From CATQHD01 sp965243165 (GTDB lineage Bacteria; Actinomycetota; Acidimicrobiia; Spongiisociales; Spongiisociaceae), in the NCBI GenBank assembly GCA_965243165.1, contig OZ251535.1, positions 930,001-994,000 on the forward strand: 64,000 nt of DNA, in the 5' to 3' direction. The notes under the pieces are model-generated. The model was not told the DNA's origin. It saw only the letters and a program-made list of their open reading frames with translations, and did no database searches. The number at the start of each line of letters is the position of its first letter. The first letter of the stretch is position 1. This document shows positions 35,103 through 44,275 of the stretch, one piece after another. The position numbers and the translations under genes are program-made.

Positions 35103-37411
35103 GCCTCGTCGGGAGCTCCGTCGCCCGGATCGAAGACCTGCCCCTGCTCAGGGGGGAAGCCCGGTTCGCCGCCGACTTCTCCTTCCCCGGACAGCTGCAC
35201 ATGCGGGTGGTGCGCTCCCCGGTCGCCCATGGCCGCCTGACCGGCGTCGACGCCTCCGAAGCCCTCGCCCTGCCCGGGGTGGAGGCGGTGTGGACCGCCG
35301 CCGACACCGCCGACATACCCCCCATCGGCTTCCGCATGACCGAGGTGCCGGGCCTCGAGCCCTACCGTCAGCCCGTCCTGGCCGAGGGCATGGTGCGGTA
35401 CGCGGGCGAGCCGGCGGCGGTGGTGCTGGCCGCCGACCCCTACACGGCCGAGGACGCCGCCGGGCTGGTCTTCCTGGAGATCGAAGAGCTGGAGCCGGTG
35501 CTCGACCCGGCCGGGGAGGACGCGGTGGAGGCGGCGCTGCTCGAGAAGGGTTACGGCGATTGCGGGGCGGCCTTCGAGGGGGCGGCGCTGGTGGTGGAGC
35601 TGGAGCTGGCGGTGGGCCGCCACTCCGCCGCGCCCATGGAGACCCGGGGCGCCCTCGCCCGCTGGGACCCGATGACCTCCACCCTGGAGATGTTCGGCGC
35701 CGCCAAGGTACCCCACTACAACCGGGGCGCCATCGCCTCCATGCTGGGAATGCCCGCCGCCCGGGTGGTGTTGCGCGAGAGCTATGTGGGGGGCGGCTTC
35801 GGGGTGCGGGGCGAGCTGTACCCCGAGGACGTGCTGGTCTGCCTGGCGGCCCGGCGGCTGGGGCGGCCGGTGCGGTGGGTGGAGGACCGCCGGGAGCACC
35901 TGATGGCCGCCAACCACTCCCGCGACCAGGTCCACCGCATCCGGGCGGCGGTCGACCCGGACGGGTTCATCAGGGGCGTGATCGACGAGTTCTGGGTGGA
36001 CCAGGGCGCCTACGTGCGGACCCACGCCGTAACGGTGGCCGACCTGACCTGCTCTCTGACCCCCGGCCCCTACCTCTGGCCCGCCTACCGGGTGCAGGGC
36101 CGGGTCCGGCTGACCAACAAGACCCCCTGCGGCACCTACCGGGCGCCCGGACGCTACGAAGGCAGCTTCGTGCGGGAGAGGCTCATGGATGCGGCCGCCG
36201 GCCGCCTGGGCATGGATCCGGCGGAGGTGCGCCGCCGCAACCTGATCCCCGCCGCCGCCATGCCCTTCGACCGGGGGGTGGACACCCTGGGAACCCCGCT
36301 CGTCTACGACTCGGGGGACTACGAGGCCCTCCTCGACCGGCTGCTCGAACATCTGGACTACGGGCGGCTGTCCGAAGAGCTGGCCCGGCGGCGGGCGGCG
36401 GGGGATGCGGCCGGGCTCGGCCTGGGGTTCTTCATCGAGAAGAGCGGGCTGGGGCCCTTCGACGGGGTGAAGTTGACGGTGGACGAGGCGGGGGAGGCGG
36501 TGATCACCACCGGCGTGTCCTCGGTGGGCCAGGGGGTGGAGACCGCCCTGGCCCAGATCTGCGCCGACGGGCTGGGGGTCCCCCTGGAGGCGGTGCGGGT
36601 GCGGCGCGGCCAGACCGACGACCTGCCCTACGGGATGGGGTCGTTCGCCAGCCGGGTGACCGTGATGACCGGCTCCGCCGTCTGGGAGGCCGCCCGGCGG
36701 GTGCGGCGCAAGGCCCTGGACGCCGCCGCCGAGGTGCTGGAGGCCGGCCCGGAGGACCTGGCGGTCGAAGCCGGCCGGGTGTTCGTGAAGGGGTCGCCCG
36801 GCGGGCCCGCCGTCACGCTGGGCGAAATTGCCCGCCTGCTGCGCCCGGGCGGGGCGGCCGTTGCCTCCGCCGGCGGCGAACCCGGCCTCACCGCCGAAGG
36901 CTGGTTCGAGGCGGCGCACATGACCTACCCCTACGGCGTCCACGCGGCGGTGGCGGCGGTCGACCGGGAGACGGGGGAGGTGCGGGTGGAGCGGTTCGCG
37001 GTGGCCTACGACATAGGGCGGGCCGTGAACCCCCGGCTGGTGGAAGGGCAGATCGCCGGCGGCGCCGCCCAGGGGATCGGGGGCGCCCTGCTGGAGGAGT
37101 TCGTCTACGACGAGGCGGGCCAGCCCTTGGCGGTGGGTTTCATGGACTACCTGATGCCCACCGCCGCCGAGATGCCCCCGGTGGAGGTGCTGCTCTGCGA
37201 AGACGCCCCCAGCCCGCTCAACCCGCTGGGCGTGAAGGGGGCGGGGGAGGGGGGGATCACCGCCGCGGGGGCGGCCGTGGCCAACGCCGTAGCCGCCGCC
37301 CTGGGCAGTCCGGAGGGCGTTTCCCGCCTGCCCGTCAAGCCCGAACAGGTGCGCCGCCTGGCCGCAGGGCAGGGGGCGCCGGGCGGTTCCACCCTCCCGG
37401 GAACCTCGTAG
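35099..37411 (+). CDS. Molybdenum hydroxylase large subunit (CoxL/XdhB-like), copy 3
   Basis: 770 aa from ATG 35099, overlapping the small-subunit stop (ATGA). Shows GSSVARIEDLPLLRGEARFA, VGGGFGVRGELYPEDVLVCL, GTYRAPGRYEGSFVRERLMD, SSVGQGVETALAQICADGL and VKGAGEGGITAAGAAVANAV. Closely related to copy 1 (same pocket loop TYRAPGR) and transcribed with the FAD and 2Fe-2S subunits. Its stop codon lies within a TAGAAT box that may be the -10 element of ndk. Confidence 0.92.
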   Translation: MSLVGSSVARIEDLPLLRGEARFAADFSFPGQLHMRVVRSPVAHGRLTGVDASEALALPGVEAVWTAADTADIPPIGFRMTEVPGLEPYRQPVLAEGMVRYAGEPAAVVLAADPYTAEDAAGLVFLEIEELEPVLDPAGEDAVEAALLEKGYGDCGAAFEGAALVVELELAVGRHSAAPMETRGALARWDPMTSTLEMFGAAKVPHYNRGAIASMLGMPAARVVLRESYVGGGFGVRGELYPEDVLVCLAARRLGRPVRWVEDRREHLMAANHSRDQVHRIRAAVDPDGFIRGVIDEFWVDQGAYVRTHAVTVADLTCSLTPGPYLWPAYRVQGRVRLTNKTPCGTYRAPGRYEGSFVRERLMDAAAGRLGMDPAEVRRRNLIPAAAMPFDRGVDTLGTPLVYDSGDYEALLDRLLEHLDYGRLSEELARRRAAGDAAGLGLGFFIEKSGLGPFDGVKLTVDEAGEAVITTGVSSVGQGVETALAQICADGLGVPLEAVRVRRGQTDDLPYGMGSFASRVTVMTGSAVWEAARRVRRKALDAAAEVLEAGPEDLAVEAGRVFVKGSPGGPAVTLGEIARLLRPGGAAVASAGGEPGLTAEGWFEAAHMTYPYGVHAAVAAVDRETGEVRVERFAVAYDIGRAVNPRLVEGQIAGGAAQGIGGALLEEFVYDEAGQPLAVGFMDYLMPTAAEMPPVEVLLCEDAPSPLNPLGVKGAGEGGITAAGAAVANAVAAALGSPEGVSRLPVKPEQVRRLAAGQGAPGGSTLPGTS

Positions 37412-37414
37412 AAT
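37409..37414 (+). promoter_or_regulatory. Candidate -10 (TAGAAT) for ndk
   Basis: TAGAAT overlaps the stop of the upstream gene, 26 bases before ndk ATG 37441. No convincing -35 box. Confidence 0.4.
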
Positions 37415-37440
37415 CACAGCCGGAGCAAGGGGCGGAGCAG

Positions 37441-37851
37441 ATGACGGCAGACCAGCAGACGACTTTCATAATGGTCAAACCCGACGGGGTGCGGAGGAGG
37501 CTGGTGGGGGAGGTGATCTCCCGCTTGGAGGCCAAGGGGCTGACGCTCGACCGGCTCGAGATGCTGACGCCCGGCCCCGCCGCCGCCGCCCGCCACTACG
37601 CCGAACACGAGGGCAAGGCCTTCTACCCCTCCCTGGTGGAGTTCATCACCTCCGGGCCGGTGGTGGCCATGCAGTGGTCCGGGCGCTCGGCGGTGTCGGC
37701 CGCCCGCCTGATGATGGGGGCCACCGACCCGGCGGCGGCCCTCCCGGGAACCATCAGAGGCGACTACGGCCTCGACGTACAGGAGAACATCGTCCACGGG
37801 TCCGACAGCCCCGAGAGCGCCGAACGGGAGCTGGGGATCTGGTTCACATGA
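37441..37851 (+). CDS. ndk: Nucleoside diphosphate kinase
   Basis: 136 aa from ATG 37441. TTFIMVKPDGVRRRLVGEVI opens the fold and HYAEHEGKAFYPSLVEFITS follows. The catalytic His is in NIVHGSDSPESAERELGIWF. MMGATDPAAALPGTIRGDYG is the nucleotide-binding loop. Equilibrates nucleoside di- and triphosphates through a phosphohistidine. Normal length for the family. Followed after 72 bp by mreB, which has its own probable promoter. Confidence 0.95.
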   Translation: MTADQQTTFIMVKPDGVRRRLVGEVISRLEAKGLTLDRLEMLTPGPAAAARHYAEHEGKAFYPSLVEFITSGPVVAMQWSGRSAVSAARLMMGATDPAAALPGTIRGDYGLDVQENIVHGSDSPESAERELGIWFT

Positions 37852-37888
37852 GGGCGGAGGCCCCGTTCCGGCAGGGTTCGGGCCGCAC

Positions 37889-37894
37889 TAGACT
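37889..37894 (+). promoter_or_regulatory. Candidate -10 (TAGACT) for the mre operon
   Basis: TAGACT lies 29 bases before mreB ATG 37924 in the short ndk-mreB gap. Would drive the mreB-mreC-mreD-mrdA-rodA cluster. Confidence 0.38.
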
Positions 37895-37923
37895 GGGCGG
37901 CATAGCTGCGATGGGCGCCTGCA

Positions 37924-38952
37924 ATGGCTGACAGCATGTTTACGATCGCGGGCCAGGACATGGCCGTCGATCTGGGGACCGCCAACACCCTCGTCTATGT
38001 ACGCAACCGGGGTGTGGTGCTGAACGAACCCTCGGTGGTCGCCATCAATTCCCACACCAACGAGGCCTTGGCGGTGGGCATGGACGCCAAGCGCATGATC
38101 GGCCGCACCCCCTCCTACATCCAGGCCATCCGGCCCCTCCGGGACGGCGTCATCAACCAGTTCGACGTGGCCGAGCGGATGCTCCGCTACTTCATCGACA
38201 AGGTGCACCGGCGCCGCTGGTCGAAGCCCCGCATCGTCATCTGCGTCCCCTCCGGCATCACCGGCGTGGAGCGCAGGGCGGTCGAGGAGGCCGCCTACCA
38301 GGCGGGCGCCCGCCGGGCCTACACCATCGACGAGCCGATGGCCGCCGCCATCGGATGCGGGCTGCCGGTCAACGAACCCAGAGGATCGATGGTCGTGGAC
38401 ATAGGGGGCGGCACCACCGAGGTGGCCGTCATCGCGCTGGGGGGCATCGTCGTCTCCAAGAGCGTCAGGATGGGCGGCGACGACATGGACAACCGGATCA
38501 TCGAATGGGTCAAGAAGGAGCACAATCTGCTGCTGGGGCTGAGGACGGCCGAGCAGATAAAGATGATGATCGGCTCGGCCTACCCGTTCAAGGACGAGCC
38601 GAGCGCCGAGGTAACCGGGCGGGATCTGCTGTCGGGCCTGCCCATGACCATCCTGCTGTCCGCCGCCGAGGTGCGGGCCGCCATCGAGGAAACCGTGTCC
38701 GCCATCGTCGACGCGACGCGGGTGACCCTGGACAGCACCCCGCCCGAGCTGGCGGCCGATCTGGTGGAGTCGGGGATCATCATCACGGGGGGCGGCGCCC
38801 TGCTCCAGGTCCTCGACCAGCGCCTGTCCTACGAGACCGGCATGCTGGTGCGGGTGGCCGACCGGCCCATGCAGTCGGTGGTGATCGGATCGGGCCAATG
38901 CCTGGAGCAATACGACATGCTGCATCCGGTGCTGGCCTCGTCCGGCCATTAG
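37924..38952 (+). CDS. mreB: Rod-shape determining actin MreB
   Basis: 342 aa. Actin-fold phosphate motifs: MAVDLGTANTLVYVRNRGVV, PRIVICVPSGITGVERRAV, MVVDIGGGTTEVAVIALGG, and the adenosine motif GIIITGGGALL. TIDEPMAAAIGCGLPV is a strongly conserved MreB segment. Polymerises under the membrane and guides lateral wall synthesis. First gene of the elongasome cluster. The ribosome site before ATG 37924 is weak. Confidence 0.96.
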   Translation: MADSMFTIAGQDMAVDLGTANTLVYVRNRGVVLNEPSVVAINSHTNEALAVGMDAKRMIGRTPSYIQAIRPLRDGVINQFDVAERMLRYFIDKVHRRRWSKPRIVICVPSGITGVERRAVEEAAYQAGARRAYTIDEPMAAAIGCGLPVNEPRGSMVVDIGGGTTEVAVIALGGIVVSKSVRMGGDDMDNRIIEWVKKEHNLLLGLRTAEQIKMMIGSAYPFKDEPSAEVTGRDLLSGLPMTILLSAAEVRAAIEETVSAIVDATRVTLDSTPPELAADLVESGIIITGGGALLQVLDQRLSYETGMLVRVADRPMQSVVIGSGQCLEQYDMLHPVLASSGH

Positions 38953-39082
38953 AGGGCGGGCCGGCCGGGGCGATGGCCTCCCTCAGCTCCGCGGGCGAAG
39001 GCTCCGGCCCCTCCGGCCGGCCGGGCAGCCGGGCGGGGCGTCCGATACGCCGGATCGGGTGCGGGGCGCTGCCGACTGAGCG

Positions 39083-40015
39083 GTGAGGCCGGCGCTCCAG
39101 TCCATGCGGAGGGGCGGCGGGTTCAGGAGGTCCAGGCCCCGTTACCACCGTTCCGCCTACATAGCGGCCGCGCTCATGGTTACCTCCCTCCTGCTGATGA
39201 CCTTCGACGTCCGCTCGCCCGGCCGGGGGACCGGGGCGGCGCTGCGCAGCGGCGCCCAGTTCTTGGTGACCCCCGTCCAGGCCGGGGTCAACGCGGTGGT
39301 CACCCCCGCCGCGGCGTACATCGACAGCCTCGCCAACCTGGCGGGGCTCCGAGAGGAGAACGAACGGCTCCGGGGGAAGATCGACGATCTGGAGCGGGAG
39401 GCGGCCCGGGTCGGCCACCTGGAGACGCAGGTGGAGGAGATGGGCATCCTGCTGAACCTGCGCCTGGAGGGCGGCCTGCAGGAACAGGCCGTCGCCGCGG
39501 AGGTGATCGGCCGGGGGGGGACCCTCGACTCGACCCTGATCATCGACCGGGGCGTCGAGGACGGGGTGCACATCGGCCAGCCGGTGGTGGACGGACGGGG
39601 CGCCCTGGTGGGGGTGGTCTCCGAGGCGGGGGACCAGGGGGCGGCCGTGATCCCCATCACCTCCCGCCGGGCGCCGGGCGTAACGGTGCGGCTGGCGGAC
39701 GGACGGCGGGGGGTGGTCGAAGGCCAGGGCGCCGAGGGGCTGCTGCTCTCGATCCTCGACGCCCGGACGCCGGTGGGGGAGGGGGAGCTGTTGGTCACCT
39801 ACGGCCCCTTCGGGGACTCCGATTCCTATCCGAAGGGCTTGGACGTGGGCCGGGTGTCCGCCTCGGCCGCGCCCCGGGCCGGGGTCCTCAGAACGGGGGT
39901 GGAACCCTTCAGCGATCTGGACCGGTTGGAGTACGTGGCGGTGATCCCGTGGCCGCCCGACCGCGGCCCGGCCGAGGAGGAAGAGCCGGCCCCAGAGTCG
40001 GAGGACGGGCAGTGA
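39083..40015 (+). CDS. mreC: Rod-shape determining protein MreC
   Basis: 310 aa from GTG 39083; ATG 39104 is an alternative. Short cytoplasmic N-terminus, one membrane helix (AYIAAALMVTSLLLMTF), a coiled coil (LREENERLRGKIDDLEREAA), then the MreC beta domains with AEVIGRGGTLDSTLIIDRG and GQPVVDGRGALVGVVSEAG. An acidic tail (EEEEPAPESEDGQ) ends the protein. Scaffold linking MreB to PBP2 and RodA. The GTGA end overlaps mreD. Confidence 0.93.
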   Translation: MRPALQSMRRGGGFRRSRPRYHRSAYIAAALMVTSLLLMTFDVRSPGRGTGAALRSGAQFLVTPVQAGVNAVVTPAAAYIDSLANLAGLREENERLRGKIDDLEREAARVGHLETQVEEMGILLNLRLEGGLQEQAVAAEVIGRGGTLDSTLIIDRGVEDGVHIGQPVVDGRGALVGVVSEAGDQGAAVIPITSRRAPGVTVRLADGRRGVVEGQGAEGLLLSILDARTPVGEGELLVTYGPFGDSDSYPKGLDVGRVSASAAPRAGVLRTGVEPFSDLDRLEYVAVIPWPPDRGPAEEEEPAPESEDGQ

Positions 40016-40530
40016 ACGCCCGCCTGACCCTGCTCTCCCTTCCGCTGGTGGTGCTGGCGGTGCTCTTCCAGACCACGGTGTTCCACAGCGTGCGCCCTTT
40101 CGGCGCCAGCCCCGACCTGGTCCTGTTGACCGTGATCGCCTGCGTCCGGTGGCTCAAGCCGGAGCCGGGCGTGCTGCTGGGGTTCACCGGGGGGCTGATG
40201 GTGGACCTGTTCGGAACGTCGCCCTTCGGGCTGTACGCCCTGGGCTTCACCCTGGCCGCCTACACGGCCGTGAACGCCCGGGATTGGTTCGACTACGGCA
40301 TCTACAACGGCACGGCGGCGGTGGGCGTGATCACCTTCGTAGGGCTGGGGGCGGCCGCCTTGATCGGCGCCCTCTTCGGGGAGGGGACGCTGGGCGCGAC
40401 CGAGATACTCCGCAGCCTGGTGCTGGCGCCGGTCTACAACATGGCGCTCGGCCTGGCCGTGCTCCCGCTGGTGGCCAGGTTCTTCTCCCTCTGGCCGCGG
40501 TCGAGGCCCCTGCCGGGGCGGCGGCCGTGA
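40012..40530 (+). CDS. mreD: Rod-shape determining protein MreD
   Basis: 172 aa from GTG 40012 inside the mreC stop. Small polytopic membrane protein with hydrophobic helices (LLSLPLVVLAVLFQTTVF, VGVITFVGLGAAALIGALF, YNMALGLAVLPLVARFF) and the family segment GLMVDLFGTSPFGLYALGFT. Component of the elongasome. Ends TGATG with the PBP2 start. Confidence 0.88.
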   Translation: MNARLTLLSLPLVVLAVLFQTTVFHSVRPFGASPDLVLLTVIACVRWLKPEPGVLLGFTGGLMVDLFGTSPFGLYALGFTLAAYTAVNARDWFDYGIYNGTAAVGVITFVGLGAAALIGALFGEGTLGATEILRSLVLAPVYNMALGLAVLPLVARFFSLWPRSRPLPGRRP

Positions 40531-42593
40531 TGAAAGCCGGGGGCCTTCCCCCGCCCAGAAACCCGCTGCGGCGCCGCAGGAAGGGCGCCGGGAAGTCCGG
40601 CGGCCGGGGTGCGCCCGACCGGGGGGGCGGCGGCCGGGAGGGGGCCGTCAGGTTCAGGTGGCGGTTGGGGGCGCTGGCCCTGGTGTTCACCGGATGCCTG
40701 GCGCTGCTGTTCATCCGGCTCTGGTTCGTCCAGCTGGGGGTGGGGGCCGAATGGGCGCGCCAGGCCGACCTGAACATCGTCAGCGTGGATTCCATCGCCG
40801 CCCCCCGGGGCGACATCGTGGACCGCCGGGGGTTTCCGCTGGCCACATCCGAGCCCCGGTTGATCATCGAGGTGGATCGGGCGGTGCTGCCGGTCGAGGT
40901 GGAGGACGACGTGATCCAGCGGCTGGCCGCCATCCTGGACGCCGCTCCGATCGAGGTGCGGGAAGAGGTGGAGCGGGCCGGGTCGGGCCGGACGGCGCCC
41001 CTCACCGGGTTCGAGATCGACCCCGACACGGCCTATCTGATATCGGAGCAGCGCGCCGCCCTGCCGGGGGTAACGGTGCGCACCCTGCCGGTGCGGGGCT
41101 ACCTGCAGGGGGGCCTGATGGGCCACGTGCTGGGCCACATCGGTCTGCCCTCGCTCGACGACCTGGAGAATCAGCCCTGGCTGGATTCCAACACTCCGGT
41201 GGGGAAGTTGGGGGTGGAGCTGGAATACGACGACTACCTCCAGGGCACGCCGGGCAGGGTCGCCTACCGGGTCAACCCCGACGGCGACATCCTGGAGGAG
41301 GTGGGCTCTCTGGAACCCGTCCAGGGGTCCACCCTGTGGCTGACCCTGGACGCCGTCACCCAGGAGGTGGTGGAAGGGGTGCTGGTGGAGGCCATCGACC
41401 TGGCCAACCTCCTGAAGGAGGAACAGCGGCGGGAGAACCCCGACCGGGTGGTTCCGCCCGCCGAGCGGGCGGCGGCGTTGGTGATGGAGATCAAAACGGG
41501 GGCCGTCCTGGCCATGGCCTCCCACCCCACCTTCGAACCGCAGGCCTTCGTGGGGGGGATCGACGTAGCCGCCTTCGAGGAGCTCTCCAGCCTCCGCGCC
41601 TTCAACAACCTGGTCATCCAAGGCCTTAAACCCCCCGCTTCCACCTTCAAGGCGGTCACCTACGTCTCGGCCCTGGAGGAGGACATCTACCCCCAAGACG
41701 TTTCGTCGCCGGAGGAGACCATCGAGTGCTCGCCGCAGCTGGCCGCCGACTTCGTGGACGCCTCCCAGCTGGTGTGGCGGAACTGGACCTACCCGGAGGC
41801 GGACGGCAGACAGAACCTCCACGACGCCTTCCGTCGCTCCTGCAACATCTACTTCTGGGAGATCGCCCTCTCCATATGGAACCAGTTCGCCCGGACCGAG
41901 CAGGAAGGCATCATCCAGGAATGGGCGCGTTCCTTCGGGTTCGGGCGGAACACCCAGATCGACCTGCCCTTCGAGAACGAGGGGATACTCGGCGACCGGC
42001 AACTCTTCGAGGAGTGGCGGCAGAACCAGCCGTGGCGGGTGCGGCGGGAAGGCTGGCAGGGGGGCGACCTGATGAACCTGGTGGTGGGCCAGGGGGCGGT
42101 GCTGTCCACCCCCCTCCAGCTGGCGGTCGCCTACGCCTCCATCCTGAACGGCGGGGTGGTCGTCCAGCCGCGGGTGGCCGACCGCCTGGAGTCTCCGGAG
42201 GGAGACCGGGTGCGGACGCTGGAGCGCCGCGTGCTGCGCACCGTCGACGTCCGGCCCGATACGGTGGCCTCGCTGCGCGCCGACCTGGCGGCGGTGGTGT
42301 CGTCGGGGACCGCCCGCCGGGCTTTCGAGGGCATGGGGCCGCTGGCCTCGCTGGTGGGCGGCAAGACCGGCACCGCCCAGGCCTTCACCGACCAGGACGG
42401 GGTGTTCCACGACGCCACCGCCTGGTTCGTGGGGGCGGCGCCCATAGACGACCCCAGGTGGGTGGTGGTCGTGATGGTGGACGAAGGAGGGTCGGGCGGA
42501 GCGGTGGCCGCCCCCGCCGCCCGGGCGGTGTTCCAGCATCTGCTCGGGGCGGCGGTCACCCCGCTGGCGGCGGGCGAGGACACGGAGCGGTGA
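40530..42593 (+). CDS. mrdA: Penicillin-binding protein 2 (elongasome transpeptidase)
   Basis: 687 aa from ATG 40530, overlapping the mreD stop. Basic cytoplasmic tail, a single membrane anchor (LGALALVFTGCLALLFIRLW), the pedestal domain starting SIAAPRGDIVDRRGFPLATS, then the transpeptidase domain: catalytic SxxK in PPASTFKAVTY, SxN in RRSCNIYFWE, and KTG in VGGKTGTAQAF. Cross-links peptidoglycan strands made by RodA next door. Target of beta-lactams. Confidence 0.94.
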   Translation: MKAGGLPPPRNPLRRRRKGAGKSGGRGAPDRGGGGREGAVRFRWRLGALALVFTGCLALLFIRLWFVQLGVGAEWARQADLNIVSVDSIAAPRGDIVDRRGFPLATSEPRLIIEVDRAVLPVEVEDDVIQRLAAILDAAPIEVREEVERAGSGRTAPLTGFEIDPDTAYLISEQRAALPGVTVRTLPVRGYLQGGLMGHVLGHIGLPSLDDLENQPWLDSNTPVGKLGVELEYDDYLQGTPGRVAYRVNPDGDILEEVGSLEPVQGSTLWLTLDAVTQEVVEGVLVEAIDLANLLKEEQRRENPDRVVPPAERAAALVMEIKTGAVLAMASHPTFEPQAFVGGIDVAAFEELSSLRAFNNLVIQGLKPPASTFKAVTYVSALEEDIYPQDVSSPEETIECSPQLAADFVDASQLVWRNWTYPEADGRQNLHDAFRRSCNIYFWEIALSIWNQFARTEQEGIIQEWARSFGFGRNTQIDLPFENEGILGDRQLFEEWRQNQPWRVRREGWQGGDLMNLVVGQGAVLSTPLQLAVAYASILNGGVVVQPRVADRLESPEGDRVRTLERRVLRTVDVRPDTVASLRADLAAVVSSGTARRAFEGMGPLASLVGGKTGTAQAFTDQDGVFHDATAWFVGAAPIDDPRWVVVVMVDEGGSGGAVAAPAARAVFQHLLGAAVTPLAAGEDTER

Positions 42594-42603
42594 GGAAGCG
42601 GCC

Positions 42604-43776
42604 ATGGCGGTAGGCGGCGCCGTCGAGGGCGTGGGCGGGCTGTTCAGGGACCGGCCGCGGCCCGCTCCGGACGTGATCATGTTCATCCTGATGGCCGGCC
42701 TGCTGGCCTTGGGGACGGTGATGGTCTATTCGGCCACCCACGTGAGGCTGGAAGCCGAGACCGGGGATCCCGGCTCGGCCATGAGGCGGCAGATGATCTA
42801 CGCCGGCGCCTCCCTGGCCGCCTTCGTCCTGGGGTCGGTCATCGACTACCGGCGCTACCGGCGGATCATCTTCCTGATCTACGGGGCCGCGATCGCGGTG
42901 TTGACGGCGGTTCTGTTCTTCCCGCCCATCCAGGGCGCCTCCCGGTGGATCCCGCTGGGGAACTTCCGGTTCCAGCCGTCCGAGTTCGCCAAGGTGGCCC
43001 TGTTGGTGGTGCTGGCCGGGTTCCTGGCCGTCCGGGCGGGCGGGGGCCTGAGCTGGAAACGGCTGGGCCTCGCCCTCGCCCTGGCCGCCGCGCCGGGGTT
43101 CCTGATCTTCAGGCAGCCGGATCTCGGGACCATGGCGGTGATCGGGGTCATCACCATCGGGATATTGTTCGCGGCGGGCGCGAGCACCAAGCAGATGGCG
43201 GTGCTGGCGGCGGCGGGGGCGGCCGGGGCGGCGGCCGTGATGCGCCTCGACATCCTGCGCACCTACCAGATGGAGCGGCTGGCGGGGTTCTTCGACCAGA
43301 CCGCCGATCTGCAGGGCGTCAACTGGAACCTCTACCAGTCGCAGATCGCCATCGGATCGGGGCAGCTCTTCGGGCGGGGGCTCTTCCAGGGAACCCAGAC
43401 CCGCCTCAACTTCATCCCGTCCCAGACCACCGACTTCATCTTCACCGCCGTGGGGGAGCAGCTCGGTTTCGTGGGGGCGGCGGCGGTGATCACCGTGTAC
43501 GCGGTGCTGATTTGGCGGATCCTGCTGGTGGCGGCCCTCACCCCCGACCCCTTCGGAACCCTGATCGCGGCGGGCATGGCCTCCATGCTGGCCTTCCATG
43601 TCTTCGTCAACATCGGGATGACCGTGGGGCTGGTCCCGGTGACCGGCCTCCCCCTCCCGTTCGTCAGCGCCGGCGGATCGGCCATGATCGCCATGGCCGG
43701 GGGGCTCGGCGTCGTGAACTCGGTGTGGCGCGTCCGCACCTCGCTGCGGGCGCCCGGCCTCCCTCGGGATCGATGA
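42604..43776 (+). CDS. rodA: SEDS-family peptidoglycan glycosyltransferase RodA
   Basis: 390 aa polytopic membrane protein starting ATG 42604 after GAGGAAG. SEDS motifs: VMVYSATHVRLE, GASRWIPLGNFRFQPSEFAK, FRQPDLGTMAVIGVITIGIL, QSQIAIGSGQLFGRGLFQGT, FIFTAVGEQLGFVGAA and a C-terminal GLPLPFVSAGGSAMIAM. Polymerises lipid II together with PBP2. Last gene of the elongasome operon. Confidence 0.95.
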   Translation: MAVGGAVEGVGGLFRDRPRPAPDVIMFILMAGLLALGTVMVYSATHVRLEAETGDPGSAMRRQMIYAGASLAAFVLGSVIDYRRYRRIIFLIYGAAIAVLTAVLFFPPIQGASRWIPLGNFRFQPSEFAKVALLVVLAGFLAVRAGGGLSWKRLGLALALAAAPGFLIFRQPDLGTMAVIGVITIGILFAAGASTKQMAVLAAAGAAGAAAVMRLDILRTYQMERLAGFFDQTADLQGVNWNLYQSQIAIGSGQLFGRGLFQGTQTRLNFIPSQTTDFIFTAVGEQLGFVGAAAVITVYAVLIWRILLVAALTPDPFGTLIAAGMASMLAFHVFVNIGMTVGLVPVTGLPLPFVSAGGSAMIAMAGGLGVVNSVWRVRTSLRAPGLPRDR

Positions 43777-44275
43777 CATCCGGGGCGTCCGCGCAGCCGG
43801 TTTCGTTTGGCTGCGCCGTGTGTTAAGGTAAGGGCCCAGGACCGCCTTGGCGGTCCGCAATATGAGCCTGGTTCCGGCGTTTTACCTGCATGACGGCAGG
43901 GCTCTTTTCGGGTTCTGCTCCGAGGCCTCTTCTGAGTTTCGATCGACGGCTTCGCCAGGCGGACGCCCAGAGAACCGCATTCGGCGTCTTCTGAACAAGA
44001 GGGCATGTGAACAACCCGACCAGCCTCGGCCCGGCGGGCGGAACGGAAGCGAACCGCATCGGCGCAGGCCGCATCATCTTCTACCGAAGGGGCGTACACC
44101 CCGGCCGGGGGCCGGGGATTCGGGTTCCGGCTCATCGAACAGGCAGGACGCGGAGCGCCGCCCCCAGGGGCGGGAACCGCCGCGCCGCCGCAGCAGAAAG
44201 GTGCAGCCCGGCTGCACCCGCCGGCCATCTCACGCCAAGGGGGCCCGGCCGGCATTCCAGAAGGAGATCCATACG
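43777..44275 (+). promoter_or_regulatory. Long leader region of the RNase E/G gene
   Basis: About 500 bp with no credible gene between rodA and rne. TAAGGT (43824-43829) is a possible -10, followed at once by a strong inverted repeat GGACCGCC-TT-GGCGGTCC (43839-43856 with a tight loop), then about 420 bases of GC-rich, potentially structured sequence up to AAGGAG at 44261. RNase E genes in other bacteria have long 5' untranslated regions used for autoregulation. No known RNA family was recognised. Confidence 0.42.

Noticed and set aside
31453..35337. Very long open frame (1294 codons) on the minus strand across the CoxM/CoxL/CoxS genes
   Set aside because: It lies opposite genes with clear family motifs; GC-rich third positions create long antisense frames. 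Its Gly/Arg/Pro/His-rich product matches nothing.
28970..37411. Aerobic carbon monoxide dehydrogenase (form I) assignment for the cox-like cluster
   Set aside because: None of the three large subunits has the AYRCSFR loop with the Cu-binding Cys; general aldehyde/xanthine-oxidase-like annotation is safer.
43777..44275. Known structured RNA (RNase P RNA, tmRNA or 6S RNA) in the rne leader
   Set aside because: Signature sequences of these RNAs were not found; only a local hairpin and a leader arrangement are supported.
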